Source: an uncultured bacterium (lineage in GTDB: Bacteria; Bacillota; Clostridia; UBA1381). Taken from it: DNA of 64,000 bases. A program made the translations under genes and the position numbers. Position 1 is the stretch's first letter. Each line of letters opens with the position of its first letter. The stretch is from contig CAJMRL010000004.1 of the NCBI GenBank assembly GCA_905215805.1, forward strand, positions 62,001 to 126,000, in the 5' to 3' direction. Under the pieces are notes generated by a model. It did no database searches, was not told where the DNA came from, and was given only the letters and a program-made list of their open reading frames with translations. Shown in pieces: positions 6,555-14,961 of this stretch.

Positions 6555-9485
6555 ATGAATATTGAAAAATATTATGAAAATCCTGAAATAAATCATGTAA
6601 ATTGTGAACCAAACCGTCCATATTGTATTCCATTTTCAGATAAAAATCAGGCATTGTCCGGAAACAGGAAAATGTCTGACAGGTATATTGATTTAAATGG
6701 CAAATGGCGTTTTAAATATAGTGAGTCAGTATATGAGATGAGTAATTTTATTAATGACGGATGCTGTGATTTTATTGAGATTGACGTTCCGTCATGCTGG
6801 CAGATGCTTGGCTTTGACAGACATATGTATACTAATGTACGCTATCCGTTTCCTTTTGATCCTCCCTATGTACCGAATGAAAATCCATGTGGTGCATATA
6901 TGAAGGAATTCACTTTGGATAACAAGGGACACGAAAGCTATTATTTGAATTTTGAAGGCGTAGATTCGTGCTTTTATGTATGGCTAAACGGAAAGTTTGT
7001 AGGATACAGTCAGGTTTCTCACAGCACCAGTGAGTTTAATATAACTGAGCATATCAAAGAAGGGAAAAATCGTCTTTATGTTCTTGTGCTTAAATGGTGT
7101 GACGGAAGTTACCTTGAGGATCAGGACAAATTTCGTATGAGCGGAATTTTTAGGGACGTATATATTTTAAGAAGAGATAATGAGCATATACGTGATTTTA
7201 GAATAACGACTGAGATTAACGGTATAATAAAAATTATTTCCGATATGGACAGCGCAGAATATGAGTTGTTTGACGGGGAAACTAAAGTTGGGCATGGGTC
7301 AGGAAGGCATGCTGAATTTAAAGTTGACGAGCCTGTTTTATGGAACGCCGAAAATCCATATTTATATACGCTTGTAATTCATTGCGGAAATGAATATATA
7401 GTCGAGCACGTGGGTATAAGAGAAGTAAAAATAGAGGGAAATGTATTTTTGCTCAATGGCAGGAAAGTAAAATTGAAAGGTGTGAACCGCCATGACAGTG
7501 ATCCTAAGACAGGCTTTGTAATAAGTCCTGAGCAGGCAGAGAAGGATTTGCGAATGATGAAGGAATGTAATATTAATGCTGTCAGAACGAGTCATTATCC
7601 GAATGCACCGTGGTTTGCCCAATTATGCGATAAGTATGGTTTTTATGTTATAGGGGAGTCTGATATAGAGGCTCATGGATGTGTTACAAGCAAAGGCGGA
7701 TATGATGAAGATTTATTTGGACTTATAGCTCAGGATCTAAGATTTAAAAATGCAATTCTTGATAGAGTGCAGAGAAATGTCCAAAGAGATATAAACAGAA
7801 CATGTATACTTTTGTGGTCATTGGGAAATGAAGCTGGCTATGGTGAGAATTTTGAAAATGCGGCTCGCTGGATTAGAGAATATGACAAAACAAGGTACAT
7901 ACATTATGAGGGCAGCGTACATGAAACAGGGGGACACAAAAATGATCTTTCGGTTTTAGATGTATATAGCACAATGTACGCTTCTCCCGAGTGGATAGAC
8001 GGATATTTTGAAGATGAAAAAAATACAAAACCATATATGCAGTGCGAATATATTCATGCGATGGGGAACGGTCCGGGAGGAATAAAGGCATATACGGACA
8101 GAATGGATAAATATGATGGATTCTTTGGGGCGTTCGTTTGGGAATGGTGCGATCACGCTATATATAAGGGGACACGAAATGGAAAGGACATATATTATTA
8201 CGGCGGAGATCACGGAGAACTTTTGCATGACAACAATTTTTGTATGGATGGCATGGTTTATCCTGACAGAAGACCTCATACCGGACTTTATGAATATAAG
8301 CATGCTATTCGTCCCGTAAGAGCTGAGCTTTTCAACAGAAATATAAGGCTTACAAATAAGCTCGCATTTACAAATGCAGCAGATTATATTAAGCTAAGAT
8401 ATACCTTATACACCGATGGATACGCATATGAAACATATGAAACTGATGCGCCGTCTATACCGGCAGGTGGATCAGCAGAGATTAATGTCCCTGAAAATGC
8501 TGACAGTATATTGATAGAATATATATTGAAAAAAGATATTCCGCTTGTTAATAAGGGACATGTAATGGGATATGATATGATTGAAATACATAAGCCAAAG
8601 CCCGAAGCTGATAAAGGCGGAGGTGCATTGAATCTGATAGAAAAGGAACATGAGGTGACAGTAAAAGGTGATAATTTTGCGTACAAATATGATAAGCTTC
8701 ATGGACTTTTTAAAGAAATAACATTTAACGGGAAAGAATTTATCAGAGATTCAATGGAGTGGAATATATGGAGAGCGCCTATAGATAATGATATGTTTAT
8801 ACGTGACAAATGGGAAGCTAATGGATTTAGCCGCGCTGTTTCCAGATGCGGGGACACCAAAGTGAGTTTCGGTGAGGATTGCTGTATAATCAATTCTGAT
8901 ATAACTATAGCAGCTGCAGCACTGCAATGGATATTAAAGCTTAAGGCGGAATGGAAAGTATATGGAAATGGCGTTATTTCTCTTGATGTGGATGCAGTAA
9001 AGAATAAAGAGGTTCCTATGCTTCCGAGATTTGGATTAAGAATGTTTTTGGATAAGAAATTTAACCATGTGCAGTATTTTGGCTTTGGACCCTATGAAAG
9101 CTATGAGGATAAGCATGAAGCGTCATATAGAGCCAGATTTGACGCCGACATTTCGGAGCTTCATGAGGATTATATAAAGCCTCAGGAAAATGGAAGCCAC
9201 AGGGGATGCGTATATACTAATATTTCATCTGATGATATGACATTGAATTTATATGGAAAAGATTTTTCGTTTAATTTTTCAGAGTATACTCAGGAAGAGC
9301 TTGGACGAAAAAAACATAATTTTGAGCTTGAAAAGGCTCCTTATAATATCCTTTGTGTTGATTACAGGCAGAACGGTATCGGAAGTAATTCATGCGGACC
9401 TCAACCGGCAGCTGAGTTTAAGCTTGAAAATGATTTTAATTGGCATATAGAGATCGATTTTGGACTTTTGTCAGATTTTGAATAA
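6555..9485 (+). CDS. lacZ: beta-galactosidase, glycoside hydrolase family 2
   Basis: A 976-residue GH2 enzyme, close to the roughly 1,020 residues of LacZ, predicted cytosolic because no signal peptide is present. Domain order is sugar-binding domain (about 30-205), immunoglobulin-like domain, TIM barrel (about 300-600), a second immunoglobulin-like domain, and the C-terminal small-chain beta-sandwich (about 700-970). The catalytic acid/base is E426 in WSLGNEAGYG and the nucleophile is E498 in QCEYIHAMGNG. It would release galactose from lactose or other beta-galactosides. The start is the ATG at 6555, seven bases after GGAGAG and 35 bases after the -10 box; an upstream in-frame ATG precedes the -35 box. 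No permease or regulator is adjacent. Confidence 0.94.
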   Translation: MNIEKYYENPEINHVNCEPNRPYCIPFSDKNQALSGNRKMSDRYIDLNGKWRFKYSESVYEMSNFINDGCCDFIEIDVPSCWQMLGFDRHMYTNVRYPFPFDPPYVPNENPCGAYMKEFTLDNKGHESYYLNFEGVDSCFYVWLNGKFVGYSQVSHSTSEFNITEHIKEGKNRLYVLVLKWCDGSYLEDQDKFRMSGIFRDVYILRRDNEHIRDFRITTEINGIIKIISDMDSAEYELFDGETKVGHGSGRHAEFKVDEPVLWNAENPYLYTLVIHCGNEYIVEHVGIREVKIEGNVFLLNGRKVKLKGVNRHDSDPKTGFVISPEQAEKDLRMMKECNINAVRTSHYPNAPWFAQLCDKYGFYVIGESDIEAHGCVTSKGGYDEDLFGLIAQDLRFKNAILDRVQRNVQRDINRTCILLWSLGNEAGYGENFENAARWIREYDKTRYIHYEGSVHETGGHKNDLSVLDVYSTMYASPEWIDGYFEDEKNTKPYMQCEYIHAMGNGPGGIKAYTDRMDKYDGFFGAFVWEWCDHAIYKGTRNGKDIYYYGGDHGELLHDNNFCMDGMVYPDRRPHTGLYEYKHAIRPVRAELFNRNIRLTNKLAFTNAADYIKLRYTLYTDGYAYETYETDAPSIPAGGSAEINVPENADSILIEYILKKDIPLVNKGHVMGYDMIEIHKPKPEADKGGGALNLIEKEHEVTVKGDNFAYKYDKLHGLFKEITFNGKEFIRDSMEWNIWRAPIDNDMFIRDKWEANGFSRAVSRCGDTKVSFGEDCCIINSDITIAAAALQWILKLKAEWKVYGNGVISLDVDAVKNKEVPMLPRFGLRMFLDKKFNHVQYFGFGPYESYEDKHEASYRARFDADISELHEDYIKPQENGSHRGCVYTNISSDDMTLNLYGKDFSFNFSEYTQEELGRKKHNFELEKAPYNILCVDYRQNGIGSNSCGPQPAAEFKLENDFNWHIEIDFGLLSDFE

Positions 9486-9491
9486 AAGTAC

Positions 9492-9520
9492 TTGAAAATT
9501 ATAGTGATATATGGTACAAT
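9492..9520 (+). promoter_or_regulatory. promoter of trpB
   Basis: TTGAAA at 9492-9497 and TACAAT at 9515-9520 with a 17-bp spacer. A small hairpin (GTGCTTTT / AAAAGTAC) lies near the expected transcript start. I see no T-box or trp leader peptide. Confidence 0.75.
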
Positions 9521-9586
9521 ATAGGAGTGCTTTTTAAAAGTACGTAAAGACGAGATGAGACGAGAATTCAGAAAGGAATGAAAGAG

Positions 9587-10777
9587 ATGACAAGAAAAGG
9601 AAGATATGGTGAGTTCGGAGGTCAATATGCTGCGGAAACTCTCATGAGCGCACTTATAGAGCTTGAAGAAGCATATGAAAAGTATAAGAACGACGAAGAA
9701 TTTAACAGAGAGCTTGAATATTATAACAAAAATTACACGGGAAGACCGTCGCTTTTGTATTATGCAGAGCAAATGACAAAGGATCTGGGCGGAGCTAAGA
9801 TTTATTTAAAACGTGAGGATCTTAATCATACGGGAGCACATAAAATAAATAATGTGATAGGACAGTGTCTCCTTGCAAAGCGTATGGGCAAAAAAAAGGT
9901 TATAGCTGAGACCGGTGCGGGACAGCATGGAGTTGCAACGGCTACATTTGCGGCTTTTCTTGGACTTGAGTGCGACGTCTATATGGGAATTGAAGATACA
10001 AAGCGTCAGGCTTTAAATGTGTTTAGAATGGAATTGCTTGGCGCAAAGGTACATGCGGTCGAATCCGGCAGCGGTGTTCTTAAGGATGCTACAAATGAGG
10101 CTATGAGGAGTTGGGCCGCTCATGCGGACGACAGCTTTTATGTTTTGGGCAGTGCGGTCGGACCGCATCCGTATCCGGAAATAGTAAAGCATTTTCAGAG
10201 TGTTATAAGCATAGAGGCGAAAAAACAGTGCATGGAGCTTGAGGGCAGACTGCCGGATGCTGTTATGGCATGTGTCGGCGGCGGAAGCAATGCGATAGGA
10301 ATGTTCGCTGACTTTATAGATGATCATTCCGTTAAGCTTTACGGAGCAGAGGCGGCGGGGGACGGCGCTGAAACAGAACGTACAGCGGCTACTATAACAA
10401 AGGGAACGTTGGGAGTTCTGCATGGAATGAAATCGTTGTTCTTACAGGACGAGGGCGGAAATATAAAGCCTGTGTACTCTATAAGCGCAGGTTTGGATTA
10501 TCCGGGAATTGGACCAGAACACGCAATGCTGCATAAAACAGGCAGAGCCCAGTATTATCCGATAACGGATAAGGAAGCTGTTGATGCTTTTGTGTATTTG
10601 TCAAGGCTTGAGGGAATCATCCCGGCGATAGAATCAGCACATGCTATAGCTTTGGCACGCAAGATCGCACCTAAAATGAGTAAGGATGAAATTCTTATAG
10701 TTTGCCTTTCAGGCAGGGGAGATAAGGACGTATATTCAGTGGCAAAGTATCTCGGCAGAGATATTGAAGAAGAATAA
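9587..10777 (+). CDS. trpB: tryptophan synthase beta chain
   Basis: A 396-residue pyridoxal-phosphate enzyme that makes tryptophan from indole and serine. The cofactor lysine is K86 in the motif HTGAHKINN, almost the position of K87 in E. coli. ETGAGQHGVATA and CVGGGSNAIG (phosphate loop) are intact, marking a TrpB1-type chain. I choose the ATG at 9587 because AAAGGA lies eight bases upstream; the ATG at 9578 directly abuts that site. There is no trpA or other trp gene beside it, so this copy is an orphan with its own promoter and terminator. It may pair with a distant TrpA or salvage free indole. Confidence 0.92.
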   Translation: MTRKGRYGEFGGQYAAETLMSALIELEEAYEKYKNDEEFNRELEYYNKNYTGRPSLLYYAEQMTKDLGGAKIYLKREDLNHTGAHKINNVIGQCLLAKRMGKKKVIAETGAGQHGVATATFAAFLGLECDVYMGIEDTKRQALNVFRMELLGAKVHAVESGSGVLKDATNEAMRSWAAHADDSFYVLGSAVGPHPYPEIVKHFQSVISIEAKKQCMELEGRLPDAVMACVGGGSNAIGMFADFIDDHSVKLYGAEAAGDGAETERTAATITKGTLGVLHGMKSLFLQDEGGNIKPVYSISAGLDYPGIGPEHAMLHKTGRAQYYPITDKEAVDAFVYLSRLEGIIPAIESAHAIALARKIAPKMSKDEILIVCLSGRGDKDVYSVAKYLGRDIEEE

Positions 10778-10794
10778 TAAGGCTTATTTATGAG

Positions 10795-10827
10795 CAGGCA
10801 TAACCTTTTGGTATGCCTGTTTTTTTG
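10795..10827 (+). terminator. intrinsic terminator after trpB
   Basis: Stem CAGGCATA / TATGCCTG followed by seven T. The T-run touches the -35 box of the next promoter. Confidence 0.9.
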
Positions 10828-10856
10828 TTGACAATGTTGTAGAAATAGGTTATAAT
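10828..10856 (+). promoter_or_regulatory. consensus promoter of the LytTR regulator gene
   Basis: TTGACA at 10828-10833 and TATAAT at 10851-10856 with a 17-bp spacer; the -35 box begins directly at the end of the preceding terminator. Confidence 0.85.
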
Positions 10857-10898
10857 GTATATTCGAGGGGATTCGACATATGAAAGAAAGGAAAAATA

Positions 10899-11636
10899 AT
10901 GAAAATAAAACACAATATTGTCATTTACGATGATGATTTGGTATTTTTAGAGCAATTACATGAACAAGTATGTAATATTTTATCAAAACATTATTATAAC
11001 TGTGAGATCAGTATGTTTAATAACAGCAATGATTTTATAAAATATTGCAGTGAAAATGCCGTAGATATAATTTTGACAGAAATTGATATGACACAAAAAG
11101 ATGAATTTGGGATGATAGAAGAGATTAGGGAAAATAAGCCCGACGCAGAAATTGTATTTGTAAGTGCATATGAAGAGCTTGCGTATCAGTCTTTTCGCTA
11201 TAATCCTTTTCAGTTTGTCAGTAAAGCAGATTTAGACAGACTTGATGAAGTTTTAAACACACTAATGAAAAAAGTTATAAAAAGAAAAAAACAAAATGAA
11301 ATAGTCAATTTAACGATAGAAAAAAATATTGTACATATTGATATCAATAAAGTGATGTATCTTAGGAGCAAGAGCAACTATATAGCTGCTTATGACGAAA
11401 GTGAAAAGCTATGTCTTAGATTCAGAGGTGTGTTGAACAAAGTATATAATGAATTAATTGATTTCGGATTCATTCGTACACATAGGTGCTATATTGTCAA
11501 TTGCAGATTCATTAAAAGGATGGAACGCAAAAAGCTTATCCTTATGAATGGTAAAGAAATTCAAAATTCAAGAAAAAACGATGTGTTTAATGAGGCTAAA
11601 ATTTTATACGGTAAGTTTATGAGAGGCAAGAGATAG
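10899..11636 (+). CDS. LytTR-family response regulator with altered receiver site
   Basis: A 245-residue DNA-binding regulator. The receiver domain spans about residues 1-125 with acidic pocket D11-D13, S89 and K109. The LytTR domain covers about 140-240, including IVHIDINKVMYLRS, FIRTHRCYIVN and the final KNDVFNEA region. At the position that normally carries the phosphorylated Asp (consensus FLDIxMP), the protein reads LTEIDMTQ, with Glu at residue 61, which could mimic the phosphorylated state. No histidine kinase is nearby. A likely target is the promoter at 11766, which has two identical direct repeats upstream. The gene opens a block of secreted-protein genes. Confidence 0.88.
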   Translation: MKIKHNIVIYDDDLVFLEQLHEQVCNILSKHYYNCEISMFNNSNDFIKYCSENAVDIILTEIDMTQKDEFGMIEEIRENKPDAEIVFVSAYEELAYQSFRYNPFQFVSKADLDRLDEVLNTLMKKVIKRKKQNEIVNLTIEKNIVHIDINKVMYLRSKSNYIAAYDESEKLCLRFRGVLNKVYNELIDFGFIRTHRCYIVNCRFIKRMERKKLILMNGKEIQNSRKNDVFNEAKILYGKFMRGKR

Positions 11637-11722
11637 ATTTATAAGATATAACTTAAAATGGTTATAATTATAATTCTTCATAAAGCACATATGTAAATTG
11701 TGATATTTATATAAAAAATAAA

Positions 11723-11757
11723 TGCATTTCGTCCCTGAAAAAGTGCATTTCGTCCCT
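11723..11757 (+). repeat. two identical 14-bp direct repeats, probable LytTR operator
   Basis: TGCATTTCGTCCCT occurs at 11723-11736 and again at 11744-11757, a period of exactly 21 bp (two helical turns). LytTR regulators such as ComE, AgrA and VirR bind pairs of about 9-bp direct repeats spaced by roughly 12 bp just upstream of a -35 box. The core GCATTTCGT agrees with 7 of 9 positions of the published LytTR consensus. The second copy ends eight bases before the -35 box at 11766. Binding by the adjacent regulator is inference. Confidence 0.7.
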
Positions 11758-11765
11758 AAATGAGT

Positions 11766-11794
11766 TTGACAGACGGCATAATTTGTGGTACAAT
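11766..11794 (+). promoter_or_regulatory. promoter downstream of the direct repeats
   Basis: TTGACA at 11766-11771 and TACAAT at 11789-11794 with a 17-bp spacer. The -35 box sits in helical phase with the two upstream repeats. It reads toward the secreted-protein genes, with a leader of nearly 500 bases before the first clear start codon. Confidence 0.8.
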
Positions 11795-12077
11795 ATAACC
11801 ATAAAAAAAGAGAATAAATGGAAAAATAAATATCATTTTTATTTGCGCATTACATAGCGGAATAATAGCAGAGGCATGTATTGGGCATGTGTAAAAAAGG
11901 ATATGATATAAATACGGGATTCTTCAGAAAAGGTATACTGATAATCAAGGATGCTGTTAAACATTAATTTTGTGAGATTGTCACGTGGATAAGAAGTATT
12001 TGAGTGTTTTTGAAACGGTATTACGAGTATCATGTATACTGATTTTCCCGGATTTGTATTTATGCTGTTTGAAATAA
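11795..12077 (+). other. long untranslated stretch between promoter and module A
   Basis: About 280 A+T-rich bases with no supported gene on either strand. A 64-codon open frame on the minus strand (11839-12033) has no ribosome binding site and resembles nothing I recognise. On the plus strand only very short frames occur. The stretch could be a leader RNA or the remains of a gene. Confidence 0.4.
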
Positions 12078-12227
12078 CGGCGGAAATAAAAAAAGTATAT
12101 GCCGAATTTCAAATGCTAAACAAAAGAGATACCACAAAATCAAAATAAAATCAGAATCCTCTCAATCATAATGATTTTGAAAGGCATCTCTCATATAGGT
12201 ATACACAAATTCAATGAATTTGTCAAG
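12078..12227 (+). repeat. upstream module, copy A
   Basis: About 150 bp that recurs, diverged, at 14962-15100. Landmarks in order are a hairpin (CGGC 12078-12081 / GCCG 12101-12104), inverted arms AGAGAT (12125-12130) and ATCTCT (12186-12191), a conserved A-rich core with CTCAATCATAAT, a promoter-like TTGAAA (12177-12182) with TATACA (12200-12205) spaced by 17, and the palindrome ACAAATTCAATGAATTTGT at 12205-12223 with perfect 9-bp arms. The palindrome would cover the transcription start like an operator. The module ends 67 bases before the ATG at 12294. Confidence 0.7.
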
Positions 12228-12293
12228 CATTATATGGGAATTTCTCTTTTGTTTAGGCATGATTTTCGGCATAAATGGAAGGAGAAATGAATC

Positions 12294-12908
12294 ATGAAAA
12301 AAACAAAGATTTTTGCAATGGCTATGGCAACAATGATGTCAGTAGGTGCAATGGGAGTGAATGCGTTAGCGGATACAGATACATATGATGGTAGTATCAA
12401 TGATATCCAAATGCAGGAGGAAAACAGGGTAACAACTGTTGATGATTCACGCTTATCTGTGTTTGATGAAGAGAATAAGACTATTATTGGAAACATATTG
12501 GACAATGGCGGAGAATATTTCTTCTATGACCATGATGCACCTTTTAGCAGTTATATGGCGTTAGGAGAAGAATATATTAATCTACCTCGAAACGGAGCAG
12601 GGGAACAGCACCATTTTAAGGGGATGTATGATGATTTTACATCGTATTTTATTTATAGAATTCAACAAAAATGTACAATGAAGATATATGCAACATGTTC
12701 TATCAATTCTTCTCCGGCGGAATTACAATTAGATGTTCTTAATGCGGATGATTTGTCAAAAGCTTTTCCAAGTAAAAAATTTACAAGTTCTGTAGAAGGA
12801 GAAACCTTTACTTATAGTAATGTGTCAGTGGGAGATGAATATAGAATTAAAGTTACAAATTTATCTGCGGGTAATCCATACATAGCTTTAAATATATATG
12901 GAGAATAA
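12294..12908 (+). CDS. secreted protein of unknown function
   Basis: A 204-residue protein that I do not recognise. Residues 1-26 form a clear Sec signal peptide (two lysines, a hydrophobic core rich in Ala and Met, cleavage probably after NALA). The mature part is acidic at first, then appears to be a beta-rich domain (about 60-204) ending in alternating hydrophobic strands (FTYSNVSVGDEYRIKV, PYIALNIYG). That pattern recalls small beta-sandwich modules such as pre-peptidase C-terminal domains, but no diagnostic motif is visible. GGAGAAA lies before the ATG. The next gene starts three bases after the stop codon, so the two are one operon. Expression may be under the repeat-bearing promoter at 11766 or the promoter in module A. 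Confidence 0.75.
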   Translation: MKKTKIFAMAMATMMSVGAMGVNALADTDTYDGSINDIQMQEENRVTTVDDSRLSVFDEENKTIIGNILDNGGEYFFYDHDAPFSSYMALGEEYINLPRNGAGEQHHFKGMYDDFTSYFIYRIQQKCTMKIYATCSINSSPAELQLDVLNADDLSKAFPSKKFTSSVEGETFTYSNVSVGDEYRIKVTNLSAGNPYIALNIYGE

Positions 12909-12911
12909 ATT

Positions 12912-13763
12912 ATGGGTGGAACAGTTAAATATATATTGGCAATATGTATATCACAGTCATTAATTATAGGAAATATGTGTGCTCTTGCAGCATCAACTCC
13001 TCCGAAAGACGATGCAGTTACATTCAGCGGAATAAATCCTATAGATGGTACTGTAAGCATCGTTTTTGATTATAATTCAAATGAAGGAATATCATATTCA
13101 GAATTCTATGCTGTACGGGAACAGGTTGATTTTTATTCTTCATACAGCTCCTACAATGAAAGCAGCTATACGATTAAAGTATCAATAGTAAGTGCGGCAG
13201 ATGATAAGCCTGTATATACCGAGGATATTAATGTTACTCCTTATATTCAGCATTGGGACATTCCCGAGAAATATATGAACGAAGGAGAAAAATATTATTT
13301 TAAGGTAGAGTACCTGGATGATAGCGTAGAAGCTGATGGATTTTTCAGTGTAAAGGGAATGGCGATGCCGGATGGTATATCAGATAAGGTAAAGGTTTCT
13401 GTCAAGAATGGAAAATTAGCTATTGCTATAGGCGGAAAAGGCGTTGATTTTATTGACGCCGAACCGTTCATTGATGAAAATGACAGGACTCAGATTCCAC
13501 TGAGATACGTGGGGGAAAAAATAGGCTGTACTGTCGAGTGGAATGAAGAGACAGAAGAAGTTACTCTGAAAAATGAATATAATACTTATGTTTTTAAGGT
13601 AGGCTCTCCGGAAATACATTATACGTTTACATCAACCGATAATAAGGTATTGGTCGATAGGATAGATATGATGGATACATCTCCGATGATCGTTAACGAC
13701 CGCGTATATGTTCCGCTTCGCTTTGTTGCAGAACGGTTTGGGTATGAAGTGATTTGGGATTAA
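12912..13763 (+). CDS. secreted protein with copper-amine-oxidase-N-like domain
   Basis: A 283-residue exported protein. Residues 1-29 look like a signal peptide ending in ALAA. A fibronectin-like beta domain (about 35-155) is followed by the copper amine oxidase N-terminal-like domain (about 160-283), recognisable from QIPLRYVGEKIGCTVEWNEE and YVPLRFVAERFGYEVIWD. This domain is widespread in clostridial exported proteins and is not itself an oxidase; it is thought to act in cell-surface binding or assembly. The protein ends right at the WD of the motif, which is usual for the domain. There is no strong ribosome binding site; translation is probably coupled to the upstream gene three bases away. 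Confidence 0.82.
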   Translation: MGGTVKYILAICISQSLIIGNMCALAASTPPKDDAVTFSGINPIDGTVSIVFDYNSNEGISYSEFYAVREQVDFYSSYSSYNESSYTIKVSIVSAADDKPVYTEDINVTPYIQHWDIPEKYMNEGEKYYFKVEYLDDSVEADGFFSVKGMAMPDGISDKVKVSVKNGKLAIAIGGKGVDFIDAEPFIDENDRTQIPLRYVGEKIGCTVEWNEETEEVTLKNEYNTYVFKVGSPEIHYTFTSTDNKVLVDRIDMMDTSPMIVNDRVYVPLRFVAERFGYEVIWD

Positions 13764-13835
13764 CTGATATGTCAGTTCTCTCTGGTTAGTTCATTTAACG
13801 GTCAATTGCAGCAAGGGATTTGCTGCACTTACCGT
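13762..13835 (+). repeat. downstream hairpin element, copy X1
   Basis: Starts within the TAA stop codon of the preceding gene. It has a small stem AACTGA / TCAGTT (13762-13777), a conserved motif CAGTTCTCTCT with AGTTC repeated 14 bases later, and a large hairpin whose arms are 13798-13814 and 13820-13835 with the apical part TGCAGCAA / TTGCTGCA. A second copy follows the next gene at 14888-14954. The 3' end lacks a good T-run, so it may be a processing or regulatory element rather than a plain terminator. Confidence 0.65.
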
Positions 13836-13878
13836 TTGGCAGACGGATAAATGATTGGGATAAGGGGGGATAGCAATC

Positions 13879-14868
13879 ATGAAAAAAACTTTAAAAACAG
13901 CCTCGATGTTTTTAGCTTTATGCTCAATTTCTATGACAGCGGGCGCGGCGGAGCCTGATGTTTACTTGGAAAATAATAAGCTAATCGGTTTAGATGCGTT
14001 TATAGATGAGAATGGAAGAACGCAGGTAGGCGTAAGAGGTATTTCTGAACATTTGGGATTTTATGTAGATTGGGACGAAATAACTCAAACAGTATCAATA
14101 ACAGATGGAACTACATATATTTCCATGAAAATAGGCGACAATGTTCTTATTAAAGACGGAGAAGATATGGTAATGGATACGGCTGCACAAATTATAAATG
14201 ATAAGACGTATATTCCGTTGAGATATTTTTCAGAAGCTGTAGGCTATGAAATTACATATGATGCTGAACAAAGCGCAATGTATATTAATTATGGTGACCA
14301 TATTACGACTTCGGGAGTGTTTGCCCCATCTATAAATACGAATCCAAGAGGATTGTTTATGCAGGATTTTAATCCTGCTGACCCCACGCCGCTTTCGGAC
14401 GAATGGTATGAGGGAGAAGATATTCCGGAGGAAATTAAAAATCGTCTAAACCTTCCGGCTGCTTATACGGCAAAAGATGTCACAAAAAGTGATGATGAGT
14501 CTATCAAGGACGGAATACTTGACCTTTCGCAGGGAAATTATATACAAAACTTCTGGATGGATGATAGTATAAGCGTAGGCTTTTTTACAGAAGTATTGTT
14601 GAAACCGTCAACAGATAAGATATTTGTAATGATAGAGTCGGACAATATTGAAGCAGATGATTTATGGGTAAATATAGAAATATTAAAAATAGCAGACAGC
14701 GGTGAAAATGGTATGCAGGCATTTTTTAAAGAAGCTTGGCATAAAACCTTTGATAAGAAAGCGGTTGTAGTATTTGATGATCTTGACAAAGGAGAATTGT
14801 ACAGTGTAAGAATTTCTTCTGTAGCTTTGGAGTCTTTTGAAGGAAACGTTGTTATAGGAGAGTATTAG
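13879..14868 (+). CDS. secreted protein with copper-amine-oxidase-N-like domain and unknown C-terminal domain
   Basis: A 329-residue exported protein with a signal peptide (residues 1-23, cleavage after GAAA or nearby). The copper amine oxidase N-terminal-like domain occupies about 28-140, with GVRGISEHLGFYVDWDE and YIPLRYFSEAVGYEITYD. A proline- and acid-rich linker (about 150-210) leads to a domain of about 120 residues (210-329) rich in beta strands that I cannot assign; it has some resemblance in pattern to the product of the gene at 12294. GGGGGA lies before the ATG. The same hairpin element flanks this gene on both sides, so it may be a mobile or duplicated unit. Confidence 0.8.
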   Translation: MKKTLKTASMFLALCSISMTAGAAEPDVYLENNKLIGLDAFIDENGRTQVGVRGISEHLGFYVDWDEITQTVSITDGTTYISMKIGDNVLIKDGEDMVMDTAAQIINDKTYIPLRYFSEAVGYEITYDAEQSAMYINYGDHITTSGVFAPSINTNPRGLFMQDFNPADPTPLSDEWYEGEDIPEEIKNRLNLPAAYTAKDVTKSDDESIKDGILDLSQGNYIQNFWMDDSISVGFFTEVLLKPSTDKIFVMIESDNIEADDLWVNIEILKIADSGENGMQAFFKEAWHKTFDKKAVVVFDDLDKGELYSVRISSVALESFEGNVVIGEY

Positions 14869-14887
14869 GAATTAAACTGTAGAATAC

Positions 14888-14954
14888 GTCAGTTCTCTCT
14901 AAGCAGTTCGCTTAAAAGCAAAGTGTAGCAAGAGATTTGCTGCACTTTGCTTTT
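14888..14954 (+). repeat. downstream hairpin element, copy X2
   Basis: Second copy of the element at 13762-13835. The motif GTCAGTTCTCTCT (14888-14900) is identical to that of X1, and AGTTC recurs at the same 14-base spacing. The large hairpin has arms 14917-14931 and 14937-14951 (15 bp with one G-U) and ends in TTTT, so this copy is a good intrinsic terminator. The lower stem differs from X1 but stays paired. Confidence 0.7.
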
Positions 14955-14961
14955 ACAATAA

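Noticed and set aside
9521..9586. T-box or tryptophan attenuator before trpB
   Set aside because: The leader is only about 60 bases and contains no specifier loop, T-box sequence or run of Trp codons.
11723..11757. Direct repeats as a minimal CRISPR array
   Set aside because: Only two units with a seven-base gap and no cas genes; the position before a -35 box fits an operator.
11839..12033. 64-codon open frame on the minus strand between the LytTR gene and module A
   Set aside because: No ribosome binding site, no promoter, no recognisable motif, and it lies inside the probable leader of the rightward genes.
13762..14954. Repeated elements between small genes as integron attC sites
   Set aside because: No matching RYYYAAC/GTTRRRY core pair in both copies and no integrase gene in the window.
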